Source: Pseudomonas sp. N3-W
GTDB lineage: Bacteria; Pseudomonadota; Gammaproteobacteria; Pseudomonadales; Pseudomonadaceae
Assembly (NCBI RefSeq): GCF_024970185.1
Contig: NZ_CP103965.1
Location: forward strand, 1,732,001-1,796,000
Reading direction: 5' to 3'
Length of the DNA: 64,000 nucleotides
The notes below the pieces were generated by a model. The model did no database searches. It was not told the DNA's origin and saw only the letters and a list, made by a program, of their open reading frames with translations. A program made the position numbers and the translations under genes. Shown in pieces: positions 45,561 to 55,569 of this stretch (the stretch's first letter is position 1; the number at the start of each line of letters is the position of its first letter).

Positions 45561-47690
45561 GTGGATCGCTCTCAGTTACTCAACAGTGCCCGCACAAACC
45601 TGAATGACCTCTCGCGAGGCAATCTGGGCGTGCCGTTGTTGCTGCTGGTCATGCTGGCAATGATGATGTTGCCCATCCCGCCGTTCCTGCTGGACGTGTT
45701 TTTCACGTTCAACATTGCCTTGTCCATCGTTGTGTTGCTGGTCTGCGTCTACGCCTTGCGGCCGCTGGATTTCGCGGTGTTCCCGACCATATTGCTGGTG
45801 GCGACGTTGATGCGCCTGGCGCTGAACGTGGCCTCCACGCGGGTGGTGATGCTCCACGGGCAGGACGGCCATGCCGCTGCCGGTAAGGTGATTCAGGCCT
45901 TCGGTGAGGTGGTGATCGGCGGCAACTACGTGGTCGGTATCGTGGTGTTCGCGATCTTGATGATCATCAACTTCGTCGTGGTGACCAAGGGCGCCGGGCG
46001 GATTTCCGAGGTGAGCGCACGTTTTACCCTCGATGCGATGCCCGGCAAGCAGATGGCCATCGACGCCGACCTCAACGCCGGCCTGATCGACCAGAACCAG
46101 GCCAAGCTGCGCCGGATGGAAGTGGCCCAGGAGGCCGAGTTCTACGGTTCCATGGACGGTGCCAGCAAGTTCGTCCGGGGTGACGCCATCGCCGGCCTGC
46201 TGATTCTGTTCATCAACCTTATTGGCGGCATGGCGGTCGGCATCTTCCAGCACGGCATGAGCTTCGGCGATGCTGGCAAGGTTTACGCGCTGTTGACCAT
46301 CGGTGACGGTTTGGTGGCGCAATTGCCATCACTGCTGCTGTCCACCGCTGCCGCGATCATGGTGACCCGTGCTTCCGGTTCCGAAGACATGGGCAAGCAG
46401 ATCGGCCGCCAGATGTTCGCCTCGCCCAAGGCGCTGGCCGTCGCGGCCGGGCTGATGGCGGTGATGGGCATCGTGCCCGGCATGCCGCACTTCTCCTTCC
46501 TCAGCATGGCGGCCCTGGCGGCTGGCGGTGCTTACCTGTTCTGGAAGAAGCAGAACGTGGTCAAGGTTCAGGCCTTGCAAGAGGTCAAGCGTCAGCAGGA
46601 GCTGCTGCCTTCCCCGGCCCGCGCTCAGGAAACCAAGGAACTTGGCTGGGATGACGTGACCCCGATCGACATGATCGGCCTGGAAGTGGGCTATCGCCTG
46701 ATTCCGCTGGTGGACCGCAATCAGGGTGGCCAGTTGCTGGCGCGGATCAAGGGCGTGCGCAAGAAGCTGTCCCAGGACCTGGGCTTCCTGATGCCGACGG
46801 TGCATATACGTGACAACCTCGACCTGGCGCCCAGTGCCTATCGCCTCACCCTGATGGGTGTGATCCTTGCCGAAGCGGAGATTTACCCGGACCGCGAGCT
46901 GGCGATCAACCCCGGACAGGTCTACGGCACGCTCAATGGCATTACCGCCAAAGATCCGGCTTTTGGCCTGGAGGCCGTCTGGATCGAAATCAGCCAGCGC
47001 GCCCAGGCTCAGTCCCTCGGTTACACCGTGGTCGATGCCAGTACGGTAGTGGCAACCCACTTGAACCAGATTCTGTACAAGCACTCCAGCGAGCTGATTG
47101 GCCACGAAGAAGTCCAGCAACTCATGCAATTGCTGGCCAAAAGCTCGCCAAAACTGGCGGAGGAGCTGGTGCCGGGCGTGGTGTCGCTGTCGCAATTGCT
47201 CAAGGTCTTGCAGGCGCTGTTGGCCGAACAGGTGCCGGTACGGGACATTCGCAGCATTGCCGAGGCCATCGCCAACAATGCCGCCAAGAGTCAAGATACT
47301 GCCGCTTTGGTGGCCGCGGTGCGCGTCGGCGTATCGCGCGCAATCGTCCAAAGCATTGTAGGGACTGAGTCCGAGCTACCAGTTATCACTCTGGAGCCAA
47401 GGTTGGAACAGATATTGCTCAATAGTCTGCAGAAGGCAGGACAAGGCTCGGAAGAGGGCGTTCTGCTGGAGCCAAGCATGGCAGAGAAGCTGCAGCGTTC
47501 ATTGATCGATGCCGCGCAGCGTCAAGAGATGCAAGGTCAACCGGTGATTCTGCTGGTGGCCGGTCCGGTTCGCGCGATGCTCTCGCGGTTCGGTCGGCTG
47601 GCAGTCCCGGGTTTGCATGTGTTGGCTTATCAGGAAATCCCTGACAACAAGCAAGTGACCATCGTTGCGACAGTAGGGCCCAACGGCTGA
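45561..47690 (+). CDS. flhA: flagellar export gate protein FlhA
   Basis: A 709-residue export gate protein. About eight membrane helices lie in residues 20-330, beginning LGVPLLLLVMLAMMMLPIPP. The FHIPEP loop has GAGRISEVSARFTLDAMPGK. The cytoplasmic domain (LGWDDVTPIDMIGLEVGYRL, EAVWIEISQRAQAQSLGYTV) forms the nonameric substrate ring. The start is GTG 45561 behind AAGGAACGGGGAAAA. The frame is open further upstream, but only into the REP array. Confidence 0.95.
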   Translation: MDRSQLLNSARTNLNDLSRGNLGVPLLLLVMLAMMMLPIPPFLLDVFFTFNIALSIVVLLVCVYALRPLDFAVFPTILLVATLMRLALNVASTRVVMLHGQDGHAAAGKVIQAFGEVVIGGNYVVGIVVFAILMIINFVVVTKGAGRISEVSARFTLDAMPGKQMAIDADLNAGLIDQNQAKLRRMEVAQEAEFYGSMDGASKFVRGDAIAGLLILFINLIGGMAVGIFQHGMSFGDAGKVYALLTIGDGLVAQLPSLLLSTAAAIMVTRASGSEDMGKQIGRQMFASPKALAVAAGLMAVMGIVPGMPHFSFLSMAALAAGGAYLFWKKQNVVKVQALQEVKRQQELLPSPARAQETKELGWDDVTPIDMIGLEVGYRLIPLVDRNQGGQLLARIKGVRKKLSQDLGFLMPTVHIRDNLDLAPSAYRLTLMGVILAEAEIYPDRELAINPGQVYGTLNGITAKDPAFGLEAVWIEISQRAQAQSLGYTVVDASTVVATHLNQILYKHSSELIGHEEVQQLMQLLAKSSPKLAEELVPGVVSLSQLLKVLQALLAEQVPVRDIRSIAEAIANNAAKSQDTAALVAAVRVGVSRAIVQSIVGTESELPVITLEPRLEQILLNSLQKAGQGSEEGVLLEPSMAEKLQRSLIDAAQRQEMQGQPVILLVAGPVRAMLSRFGRLAVPGLHVLAYQEIPDNKQVTIVATVGPNG

Positions 47691-47701
47691 GGTAGTGGTT
47701 T

Positions 47702-49036
47702 ATGCAAGTTAAGCGTTTTTTCGCCGCCGATATGCGTCAGGCCATGAAACTGGTTCGTGATGAGCTGGGCGCTGATGCCGCCATCATTGGCAATCGCCGG
47801 ATTGCCGGTGGTGTCGAGCTGACGGCTGCGCTGGATTACAAATTGTCGGCGCTGGCTCCGCGCGTTCCGAACATGGAACTCGAAGACGAGCTGCGCAAGA
47901 CCCAGTCGCGCATCGTCACCGCCCAGGCCGAACTGAGCCTGCGTGGCGATGGCGAGACCGAGGGTGACCAGACCACCAATCGCCAGCTGTTCGCCGGCCT
48001 GCCGTTGACCGCTGCCGAACCGCTGGTCGAACCGACCTACAGCGCGCCGCGTCGTCCGGCACCGGCCCCTGCACAGTCCTCTGGCGGTGTCGACCCACGG
48101 GCGTTCGACTCGATGCGTTTCGAGCTCAACAGCCTGCGCGAACTGATGGAAGTCCAGCTCGGTTCCCTGGCCTGGAATCAGCTGCAAGGCAGCCGTCCGG
48201 CCCAGGCCAACCTGTGGCGCCGCCTGCAACGCATCGGCCTGTCCGGTCCGTTGTCGCGTGACCTGCTGGCACTGATTAGCGATATTGAAGAGCCTCGTCA
48301 GGCCTGGCGCATGTTGCTGGCGCACCTGGCGCGGATGATTGCCACCCCGGAAGTCGAGCCGCTGGAAGAGGGCGGTGTGATTGCCATGGTCGGCCCTGCC
48401 GGCATGGGCAAGACCACCACCCTGGCCAAGCTCGCCGCCCGTTATGTACTCAAGTACGGCGCACAGAACATCGCGCTGGTGAGCATGGACAGCTATCGCA
48501 TTGGCGCCCAGGAACAGCTGAAAACCCTGGGCCGGATTCTCAATGTGTCGGTGACCCACGTCGATCCGGGGCAGTCCCTGGTGCAGGCGCTGGACCCCCT
48601 GCTGCGCAAGCGCGTGATCCTGATCGATACCGCCGGCCTGCAAGCCAGCGATCCGGCCTTGCGCATGCAGCTCGAAAGCCTGGCCGGTCGTGGCATCAAA
48701 TCGAAGAATTATCTGGTCCTGGCCACTACCAGCCAGAAACAGGTACTGACTGCCGCTTATCACAGTTACAAGCGCTGCGGGCTGGCCGGGTGCATCCTGA
48801 CTAAACTGGATGAAACGGCAAGTCTGGGCGAGGTGTTGAGCCTGGCCATCAGTCATGAGTTGCCAGTGGCTTACCTCACCGATGGCCCGCGGATCCCGGA
48901 TGATTTGCATCTGCCGCGTCGTCATCAGTTGGTCAGTCGCGCCGTAAGCGTGCAAATGCAGGAAGAACCCAGCGAGGAAGCCATGGCTGACATGTTCGCT
49001 GATATTTACCACAGCCCGACCAAGCAGGTTGGCTAA
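47702..49036 (+). CDS. flhF: polar flagellar placement GTPase FlhF
   Basis: A 444-residue SRP-type GTPase that recruits the first flagellar components to the cell pole. The N-terminus MQVKRFFAADMRQAMKLVRDE is the FlhF B domain. The G domain has P loop VGPAGMGKTTTLAKLAARY near residue 232, VSMDSYRIGAQEQL, RVILIDTAGL and LTKLDETASLGEV. It lies next to fleN, its numerical-control partner. Confidence 0.96.
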   Translation: MQVKRFFAADMRQAMKLVRDELGADAAIIGNRRIAGGVELTAALDYKLSALAPRVPNMELEDELRKTQSRIVTAQAELSLRGDGETEGDQTTNRQLFAGLPLTAAEPLVEPTYSAPRRPAPAPAQSSGGVDPRAFDSMRFELNSLRELMEVQLGSLAWNQLQGSRPAQANLWRRLQRIGLSGPLSRDLLALISDIEEPRQAWRMLLAHLARMIATPEVEPLEEGGVIAMVGPAGMGKTTTLAKLAARYVLKYGAQNIALVSMDSYRIGAQEQLKTLGRILNVSVTHVDPGQSLVQALDPLLRKRVILIDTAGLQASDPALRMQLESLAGRGIKSKNYLVLATTSQKQVLTAAYHSYKRCGLAGCILTKLDETASLGEVLSLAISHELPVAYLTDGPRIPDDLHLPRRHQLVSRAVSVQMQEEPSEEAMADMFADIYHSPTKQVG

Positions 49037-49152
49037 GGTAGTAATGAACAGTTTTTGTACCTACATCGATGGTCTGCCATGCATTGTTCCGTTGGTGAAC
49101 GCGCAGCCAGTAATGTGGCCTCCGTCTATGCAAGACAAGGTAAAGAAATAAC

Positions 49153-49983
49153 ATGGGCAGCATGCATCCCGTACAGGTGATCGCGGTGACCGGCGGCAAG
49201 GGTGGCGTCGGGAAGACTAACGTGTCAGTGAATTTGTCCCTGGCTCTGGCTGAGCTTGGCCGCAGGGTCATGCTGCTGGACGCCGATCTGGGGCTGGCGA
49301 ACGTCGACGTCCTGCTCGGACTGACGCCCAAACGCACCCTGGCAGATGTGATCGAAGGCCGCTGTGAGCTGCGCGACGTGCTGTTGCAGGGGCCGGGCGG
49401 AATCCGCATCGTCCCGGCGGCGTCCGGCACCCAGAGCATGGTTCATCTGAGCCCGGCGCAACACGCTGGCCTGATTCAGGCGTTCAGCGACATCGGCGAC
49501 AACCTCGATGTACTGGTGATCGACACCGCTGCGGGTATTGGTGACTCGGTCGTCAGCTTTGTTCGCGCAGCCCAGGAAGTGCTGCTGGTGGTGTGCGACG
49601 AACCGACCTCGATCACCGACGCCTACGCGCTGATCAAACTGCTGAATCGCGATTACGGCATGAACCGCTTCCGCGTCCTGGCCAACATGGCCCAGAGCCC
49701 GCAGGAAGGTCGCAACCTGTTCGCCAAGTTGACCAAGGTCACGGATCGCTTCCTCGATGTCGCCTTACAATACGTCGGTGCGGTGCCTTACGACGAAAGC
49801 GTGCGCAAGGCCGTGCAGAAGCAGCGTGCAGTCTACGAAGCCTTTCCGCGCTCCAAGTGCGCGCTGGCGTTCAAGGCCATTGCACAGAAGGTCGACACCT
49901 GGCCGTTGCCGGCGAACCCGCGCGGGCATCTGGAATTCTTCGTCGAGCGCCTCGTGCAACAGACAGCAGGGCCAGTGGTATGA
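49153..49983 (+). CDS. fleN: flagellar number regulator FleN (FlhG)
   Basis: A 276-residue MinD/ParA-type ATPase that limits flagella to one pole by binding FleQ and blocking its activity. The deviant Walker A TGGKGGVGKTNVS is near residue 14. MLLDADLGLANVDVLLGL and VLVIDTAAGIGDSVVSF are the switch motifs, and the C-terminal amphipathic helix region ends GHLEFFVERLVQ. It is very close to P. aeruginosa FleN. A 116-base gap from flhF has no obvious promoter, and it overlaps fliA by four bases. Confidence 0.97.
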   Translation: MGSMHPVQVIAVTGGKGGVGKTNVSVNLSLALAELGRRVMLLDADLGLANVDVLLGLTPKRTLADVIEGRCELRDVLLQGPGGIRIVPAASGTQSMVHLSPAQHAGLIQAFSDIGDNLDVLVIDTAAGIGDSVVSFVRAAQEVLLVVCDEPTSITDAYALIKLLNRDYGMNRFRVLANMAQSPQEGRNLFAKLTKVTDRFLDVALQYVGAVPYDESVRKAVQKQRAVYEAFPRSKCALAFKAIAQKVDTWPLPANPRGHLEFFVERLVQQTAGPVV

Positions 49984-50720
49984 CAGCCAGCGGTTACAAC
50001 CTCTACAAAAAATCGGCACGTGATGCGCAGTACGAGCTGATCGAGCGTTACGCGCCGCTGGTCAAACGCATTGCCTATCACTTGCTGGCACGTCTGCCGG
50101 CAAGTGTGCAGGTTGAAGATCTTATTCAGGCCGGGATGATCGGCCTGCTGGAAGTCTCGACCAAATACGACGCCAGCAAAGGCGCCAGTTTTGAAACGTA
50201 CGCGGGGATCCGGATCCGCGGCGCGATGCTCGATGAAGTACGCAAAGGGGACTGGGCGCCACGCTCGGTCCACCGCAATACCCGGATGGTCAGCGACGCA
50301 ATTCGCTCTATTGAAGCTAAAACCGGCCGTGACGCTAAAGATCACGAGGTTGCGGCCGAACTCCAATTGAGTCTCGACGATTATTACGGGATTTTGAACG
50401 ATACCTTGGGCAGCCGCCTGTTCAGTTTCGACGACCTGTTGCAGGACGGCGAACACGAAGGGCTGCACGAGGATGGCGCCAGTGCTCATCTTGAGCCGTC
50501 ACGCGATCTGGAAGACGAACGTTTCCAGGCCGCACTGGCGGACGCGATTGCCAATTTGCCGGAGCGTGAGCGACTGGTGTTGGCGCTGTACTACGACGAA
50601 GAGCTGAACCTCAAGGAAATCGGTGAGGTCCTGGGGGTCAGCGAATCGCGGGTCAGCCAGTTACACAGCCAGTGCGCGGCCCGTTTGCGGGGGCGTTTGG
50701 GGGAGTGGCGAGCGCGCTGA
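49980..50720 (+). CDS. fliA: flagellar sigma factor FliA (sigma-28)
   Basis: A 246-residue sigma factor for late flagellar genes including fliC. Region 2 has YAPLVKRIAYHLLARLP, EDLIQAGMIGLLEV and FETYAGIRIRGAMLDEVR. Region 4 has LPERERLVLALYYDEELNLKE and LGVSESRVSQLHSQ for -35 recognition. ATG 49980 overlaps the fleN stop, so the two are coupled. A sigma-28 promoter within this window precedes fliC. Confidence 0.97.
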   Translation: MTASGYNLYKKSARDAQYELIERYAPLVKRIAYHLLARLPASVQVEDLIQAGMIGLLEVSTKYDASKGASFETYAGIRIRGAMLDEVRKGDWAPRSVHRNTRMVSDAIRSIEAKTGRDAKDHEVAAELQLSLDDYYGILNDTLGSRLFSFDDLLQDGEHEGLHEDGASAHLEPSRDLEDERFQAALADAIANLPERERLVLALYYDEELNLKEIGEVLGVSESRVSQLHSQCAARLRGRLGEWRAR

Positions 50721-50830
50721 AGGCAGTGTGGGGACTGCAAACCAGGCTGGTGCGGTTGTGAACGGCACCGGTCTTGTTGTGTTGTGTTCCAGACAGTCAT
50801 TTGAGTGCTTTGCCTGATTGATTGAAATGG

Positions 50831-50854
50831 CGCGTCCAGGTGCTGGACGCGTTT
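50831..50854 (+). terminator. hairpin between fliA and cheY
   Basis: CGCGTCCAG-GTG-CTGGACGCG is a perfect 9-bp stem with a three-base loop, followed by only three T. It could be a weak terminator of the fliA transcript or a structured leader of cheY. Confidence 0.4.
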
Positions 50855-50886
50855 AAGACTGCTTGGAGGTCGAATTGGACAAGAAC

Positions 50887-51258
50887 ATGAAAATCCTCAT
50901 CGTTGATGACTTCTCAACGATGCGGCGGATCATTAAAAACCTGTTGCGTGACCTTGGGTTCACCAACACGGTCGAGGCGGACGATGGCACTACGGCTATC
51001 CCTGTTCTCAACAGCGGGAGCATCGACTTTCTGGTAACGGACTGGAACATGCCTGGCATGACCGGTATCGATTTGCTGCGCCACGTGCGCGCCGATGAAA
51101 AGCTCAAGCACCTGCCGGTATTGATGGTGACCGCTGAAGCCAAGCGCGAACAGATCATCGAAGCGGCCCAGGCCGGTGTTAACGGCTATGTGGTCAAACC
51201 CTTCACGGCCCAGGCGTTGAAAGAAAAAATCGAGAAGATTTTCGAACGCATCGGTTGA
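50887..51258 (+). CDS. cheY: chemotaxis response regulator CheY
   Basis: A 123-residue single-domain receiver that binds FliM when phosphorylated. Asp7-Asp8 and Asp52 ([13 protein letters not shown]) form the acidic pocket, with Thr82 (MVTAEAKRE) and Lys104 (YVVKPFTAQ). ATG 50887 gives the family-standard MKILIVDD start. A TTG four codons upstream (50875) is better spaced from the GGAGG at 50865, so the protein may really begin MDKNMKIL. Confidence 0.96.
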   Translation: MKILIVDDFSTMRRIIKNLLRDLGFTNTVEADDGTTAIPVLNSGSIDFLVTDWNMPGMTGIDLLRHVRADEKLKHLPVLMVTAEAKREQIIEAAQAGVNGYVVKPFTAQALKEKIEKIFERIG

Positions 51259-51280
51259 GCAACTGCGCCACGGGGGAGCT

Positions 51281-52069
51281 ATGGAGCATAACGAATCTTC
51301 ACAGGGCGATTTTGAATCGACTCTGAAAAAACATGCGGTCGAACTGGTCGAAAGCCTTGAAAAAGGCAGGTTCGGCGATGCGGTGCAACTGATCCATGAG
51401 CTCAACCAGACCCGTGACCGCGGCCTGTATCAGGAAGTGGGCAAGCTCACTCGCGAGCTGCACAGCGCGATCGTCAATTTCCAGATTGACCCGAACATGC
51501 CGCAAGCCGAGGAAGTGTCGCAAATCACCGACGCCACCGAGCGTCTGGGGTATGTGGTCAAGCTGACCGAGGCCGCGGCCAACCGCACCATGGACCTGGT
51601 GGAAAACGCCACGCCGCTGATCAACAGCCTGAGCGAAGAAGCCCAGGCATTGAGCACCGACTGGGGCCGTTTCATGCGCCGCGAAGTCGGGGCTGAAGAG
51701 TTCCGCGAACTGGCCCGTCGGGTCGACGGTTTTCTGACCCGCAGCCGCGAAGACAACCGCGTGGTGTCGAGCAACCTCAACGACATCCTGCTGGCCCAGG
51801 ATTACCAGGACCTCACCGGTCAGGTGATCAAGCGCGTGACCCAATTGGTCACCGAAGTCGAAAGCAACCTGCTCAAGCTCGTACTCATGGCAAGCCAGGT
51901 GGACCGCTTTGCGGGCATCGAACATGACCGTGAAGCGATGCTTGCTGAAAAAGATCCGCAAAAACATCTCTCTCAGGGTGAAGGTCCGCAGATTCATGCC
52001 GATAAAAGAGAAGATGTTGTGTCCGGTCAGGACGATGTGGACGATTTGTTATCCAGCCTAGGATTTTAG
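51281..52069 (+). CDS. cheZ: CheY phosphatase CheZ
   Basis: A 262-residue four-helix protein that dephosphorylates CheY-P. LAQDYQDLTGQVIKRVT carries the catalytic glutamine. The extreme C-terminus DVDDLLSSLGF is the CheY-tethering helix, separated by a disordered linker. It follows cheY by 22 bases, with GGGGGAGC as ribosome site. Confidence 0.96.
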   Translation: MEHNESSQGDFESTLKKHAVELVESLEKGRFGDAVQLIHELNQTRDRGLYQEVGKLTRELHSAIVNFQIDPNMPQAEEVSQITDATERLGYVVKLTEAAANRTMDLVENATPLINSLSEEAQALSTDWGRFMRREVGAEEFRELARRVDGFLTRSREDNRVVSSNLNDILLAQDYQDLTGQVIKRVTQLVTEVESNLLKLVLMASQVDRFAGIEHDREAMLAEKDPQKHLSQGEGPQIHADKREDVVSGQDDVDDLLSSLGF

Positions 52070-52121
52070 AGTTTTAGCATTTTAGGTTTTTTAGGTTTTT
52101 TAGGTTTTTAGACCTGTAGGA
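52061..52121 (+). repeat. T-rich short direct repeats before cheA
   Basis: The cheZ-cheA gap consists of repeated TTTTAGG/TTTTTTAGG units with an 8-9 base period, about five in a row. The array begins over the cheZ stop region and ends just before the cheA ribosome site TAGGAGCACC. Confidence 0.7.
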
Positions 52122-52132
52122 GCACCCCCTTA

Positions 52133-54385
52133 ATGAGCTTCGGCGCCGATGAAGAGATCCTTCAGGATTTCCTGGTTGAGGCCGGCGAGATTCTAGAGCA
52201 ACTGTCCGAGCAACTGGTCGAGCTGGAAAGCCGACCGGATGATGCGGATTTGCTCAATGCAATTTTTCGCGGTTTTCACACTGTAAAAGGGGGCGCCGGC
52301 TTCCTCCAGCTCAATGAGCTGGTGGAGTGCTGTCACATCGCCGAGAACGTGTTCGACATCCTGCGCAAGGGTGAACGTCGCGTCGACTCGGAACTGATGG
52401 ACGTGGTTCTCGAAGCGCTGGACGCGGTGAACGGCATGTTTACCGAAGTCCGTGAGCGCAGCCCGATCACGGCTGCGACGCCAGAGTTGCTCGCGGCACT
52501 GGCCCGTCTGGCCGAGCCGCAATCTGCCGATGTTGCCGCCCCCGTGGCGCAAGCGGTGGAAGAGCCGGCTGCCGAAGCCGAATCGGGCGACATCACCGAT
52601 AACGAATTCGAACAACTGCTGGACTCGCTGAACGCGGTCAAGGCTCAGGCCGCCGCACCGGCTGCTGCGCCTGCGCCTGCGCCTGTTGCCGATGCGACCA
52701 GCGATGAAATCACCGATGCCGAATTCGAGTCGTTGCTCGATCAACTGCACGGCAAAGGTCAGTTTGCGGTCGACGCGGTGGCAGCGCCTGCTGCACCGGC
52801 GGCTCCGAAAGGACCCGGCGACAGCTCCGACATCACCGACGACGAATTTGAAGCACTGCTCGATCAACTGCACGGCAAGGGCAACTTTGCCGTCGATGCG
52901 CTGGAGTCGGCCATTGCTTCGGCCCCGGCCCCGGCTGCGCCAACGGCTAAAGCCGCTGGTGGCGACCTGATCTCCGATCACGAGTTCGAATCGCTGCTCG
53001 ACGAACTGCACGGCAAAGGCAAGTTCACTGAAGTAGGCACGGCTTCTGCGGGTTCTGCCGTAGCGGCACCTGTGGCCAAGGCACCTGCGCCGGTAGCCGC
53101 TCCTGTCGCCAAAGCGCCAGAGCCTAAAGCCGAAGCGCCGAAGCCGGCTGCCGCTGCTGCACCGGCTCCGGCCCGTGCCCCGGCTGCGCCGCCACCGGAA
53201 AAGCCGGCCAGCGAAGCCGAAACCACGGTGCGGGTCGATACCGCCCGTCTCGACGAAATCATGAACATGGTTGGCGAACTGGTGCTGGTGCGTAACCGCC
53301 TGGTCCGTCTGGGCCTCAACAGCGGCGACGAAGCCATGTCCAAGGCCGTGTCGAACCTCGACGTGGTCACCGCCGACCTGCAGACCGCGGTCATGAAGAC
53401 CCGGATGCAACCGATCAAGAAGGTCTTCGGGCGCTTCCCGCGCCTGGTTCGCGACCTGGCTCGCCAGCTCAAGAAAGAGATCAACCTGGAGCTGGTCGGC
53501 GAAGAAACCGACCTCGACAAGAACCTCGTCGAGGCCCTGGCCGATCCGCTGGTCCACTTGGTGCGCAACTCGGTCGATCACGGTATCGAAGAGCCGGCCG
53601 AGCGCGAAGCGATGGGCAAACCTCGCAGCGGCAAGGTGATTCTGTCTGCTGAACAGGAAGGCGACCACATCCTGCTGTCCATCTCTGATGACGGCAAGGG
53701 CATGGACGCTGATGTCCTGCGCGGTATCGCGGTCAAGAAAGGTTTGATGGACAAGGATGCGGCAGACCGTCTCAGCGAGTCCGACTGCTTCAACCTGATC
53801 TTCGCGCCGGGCTTCTCGACCAAGACCGAGATCTCCGACGTGTCCGGTCGTGGCGTGGGCATGGACGTGGTGAAAACCAAGATCGCCCAGCTCAACGGCA
53901 CCATCAATATCTACTCGACCAAGGGCAAGGGTTCGAAGATCGTCATCAAGGTGCCGCTGACCCTGGCGATCATGCCGACGCTGATGGTCATGCTCGGCAA
54001 CCAGGCGTTTGCGTTCCCACTGGTGAACGTCAACGAGATCTTCCACCTCGACCTGTCGCGCACCAACGTGGTAGACGGTCAGGAAGTGGTGATCGTGCGG
54101 GACAAGGCGCTGCCTTTGTTCTATCTCAAGCGCTGGCTGGTCAGCTCCGCCGCTCACGAAGAGCAGCGCGAGGGCCACGTGGTGATCCTTTCGGTGGGCA
54201 CCCAGCGGATCGGCTTTGTCGTCGATCAGTTGGTGGGCCAGGAAGAAGTGGTCATCAAGCCATTGGGCAAAATGCTCCAGGGAACCCCGGGCATGTCCGG
54301 CGCCACCATCACCGGTGACGGCCGCATTGCACTGATTCTCGATGTGCCGAGCATGCTCAAGCGTTACGCCGCACGGCGTATTTGA
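52133..54385 (+). CDS. cheA: chemotaxis histidine kinase CheA
   Basis: A 750-residue kinase. The P1 domain has phosphoacceptor His49 in [14 protein letters not shown]. Residues ~150-300 contain four repeats of the type DITDxEFExLLDxLHGKG (152-167, 191-212, 232-255, 278-300) set in Ala/Pro-rich linkers, where other CheA proteins have P2. P3 starts [20 protein letters not shown]. The P4 ATPase has [25 protein letters not shown] and [11 protein letters not shown]5 is CheW-like. It feeds phosphate to CheY and CheB. Confidence 0.97.
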   Translation: MSFGADEEILQDFLVEAGEILEQLSEQLVELESRPDDADLLNAIFRGFHTVKGGAGFLQLNELVECCHIAENVFDILRKGERRVDSELMDVVLEALDAVNGMFTEVRERSPITAATPELLAALARLAEPQSADVAAPVAQAVEEPAAEAESGDITDNEFEQLLDSLNAVKAQAAAPAAAPAPAPVADATSDEITDAEFESLLDQLHGKGQFAVDAVAAPAAPAAPKGPGDSSDITDDEFEALLDQLHGKGNFAVDALESAIASAPAPAAPTAKAAGGDLISDHEFESLLDELHGKGKFTEVGTASAGSAVAAPVAKAPAPVAAPVAKAPEPKAEAPKPAAAAAPAPARAPAAPPPEKPASEAETTVRVDTARLDEIMNMVGELVLVRNRLVRLGLNSGDEAMSKAVSNLDVVTADLQTAVMKTRMQPIKKVFGRFPRLVRDLARQLKKEINLELVGEETDLDKNLVEALADPLVHLVRNSVDHGIEEPAEREAMGKPRSGKVILSAEQEGDHILLSISDDGKGMDADVLRGIAVKKGLMDKDAADRLSESDCFNLIFAPGFSTKTEISDVSGRGVGMDVVKTKIAQLNGTINIYSTKGKGSKIVIKVPLTLAIMPTLMVMLGNQAFAFPLVNVNEIFHLDLSRTNVVDGQEVVIVRDKALPLFYLKRWLVSSAAHEEQREGHVVILSVGTQRIGFVVDQLVGQEEVVIKPLGKMLQGTPGMSGATITGDGRIALILDVPSMLKRYAARRI

Positions 54386-54435
54386 TTCTGGCGCAGCGGG
54401 GCGACAACGCCCCCGCTGCGTCTAACGGAGTGTTT

Positions 54436-55569
54436 ATGGTAGTCAAAGTCCTGGTGGTGGACGATTCGGGGTTCTTCCGCCGCCGCGTCTCGGAAATTCT
54501 TTCAGCGGATTCCAATATCCAGGTTGTCGGTACGGCAACCAACGGCAAAGAGGCGATCGATCAGGCGCTGGCGCTCAAGCCAGACGTGATCACCATGGAC
54601 TACGAGATGCCGATGATGGATGGCATCACGGCCGTGCGGCACATCATGCAGCGCTGCCCGACCCCAGTGTTGATGTTCTCCTCGCTGACGCACGAAGGCG
54701 CCCGGGTCACCCTGGATGCGCTGGACGCCGGCGCGGTGGATTTCCTGCCGAAAAATTTCGAAGACATCTCCCGTAACCCGGAGAAGGTCAAGCAGATGCT
54801 GTGCGAGAAGATCCTCAGCATTTCGCGCAGCAACCGTCGTGCAAGCACTTACAGCGCTCCGGCCCCGGTCGCCGCGCCAGCCCCGACGCATGCGCCTGCG
54901 AGCACCAGCAGCTACACCAGCCATGCGCCCGCGCGCCCGGTACCTGCACCGTTGCCGACCCGTGCGCCAGCCTCGACCGGTCCATCGTCGCCAGCTCCGA
55001 AACGTAAAGCCTACAAGCTGGTGGCCATCGGCACGTCCACCGGCGGTCCGGTTGCGCTGCAACGGGTCCTGACCCAGTTGCCGGCCAACTTCCCGGCGCC
55101 GATCGTGTTGATCCAGCACATGCCGGCGGCCTTCACAAAGGCCTTTGCCGAACGTCTGGACAAGCTCTGCCGCATCAGCGTCAAGGAAGCCGAGGATGGT
55201 GACATCCTGCGTCCGGGCCTGGCGCTGCTGGCACCGGGTGGCAAACAGATGATGATCGATGGCCGTGGCGCGGTGAAAATCCTGCCGGGCGACGAGCGTC
55301 TGAACTACAAACCGTGCGTGGACATCACTTTCGGTTCGGCGGCCAAGTCCTACGGCGACAAAGTTCTGGCGGTGGTGTTGACCGGCATGGGCGCCGACGG
55401 TCGTGAAGGCGCACGTCTGCTCAAGCAGGGCGGCAGTGCGATCTGGGCTCAGGATGAAGCCAGCTGCGTGATCTACGGCATGCCGATGGCCATCGTCAAA
55501 GCGGAACTGGCCGACGCGATCTACAGCCTGGACGATATTGGCAAGCACCTGGTCGAGGCTTGTATCTGA
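54436..55569 (+). CDS. cheB: chemotaxis methylesterase/glutaminase CheB
   Basis: A 377-residue two-domain enzyme. The receiver domain has Asp55 in [14 protein letters not shown] Ser/Pro/Ala-rich linker (about 145-190) follows. The C-terminal esterase has the catalytic Ser in [13 protein letters not shown], His in [13 protein letters not shown] and Asp in [15 protein letters not shown] 54436 lies after CGGAGTGTTT. The stop overlaps the motC ATG by one base. Confidence 0.97.
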   Translation: MVVKVLVVDDSGFFRRRVSEILSADSNIQVVGTATNGKEAIDQALALKPDVITMDYEMPMMDGITAVRHIMQRCPTPVLMFSSLTHEGARVTLDALDAGAVDFLPKNFEDISRNPEKVKQMLCEKILSISRSNRRASTYSAPAPVAAPAPTHAPASTSSYTSHAPARPVPAPLPTRAPASTGPSSPAPKRKAYKLVAIGTSTGGPVALQRVLTQLPANFPAPIVLIQHMPAAFTKAFAERLDKLCRISVKEAEDGDILRPGLALLAPGGKQMMIDGRGAVKILPGDERLNYKPCVDITFGSAAKSYGDKVLAVVLTGMGADGREGARLLKQGGSAIWAQDEASCVIYGMPMAIVKAELADAIYSLDDIGKHLVEACI

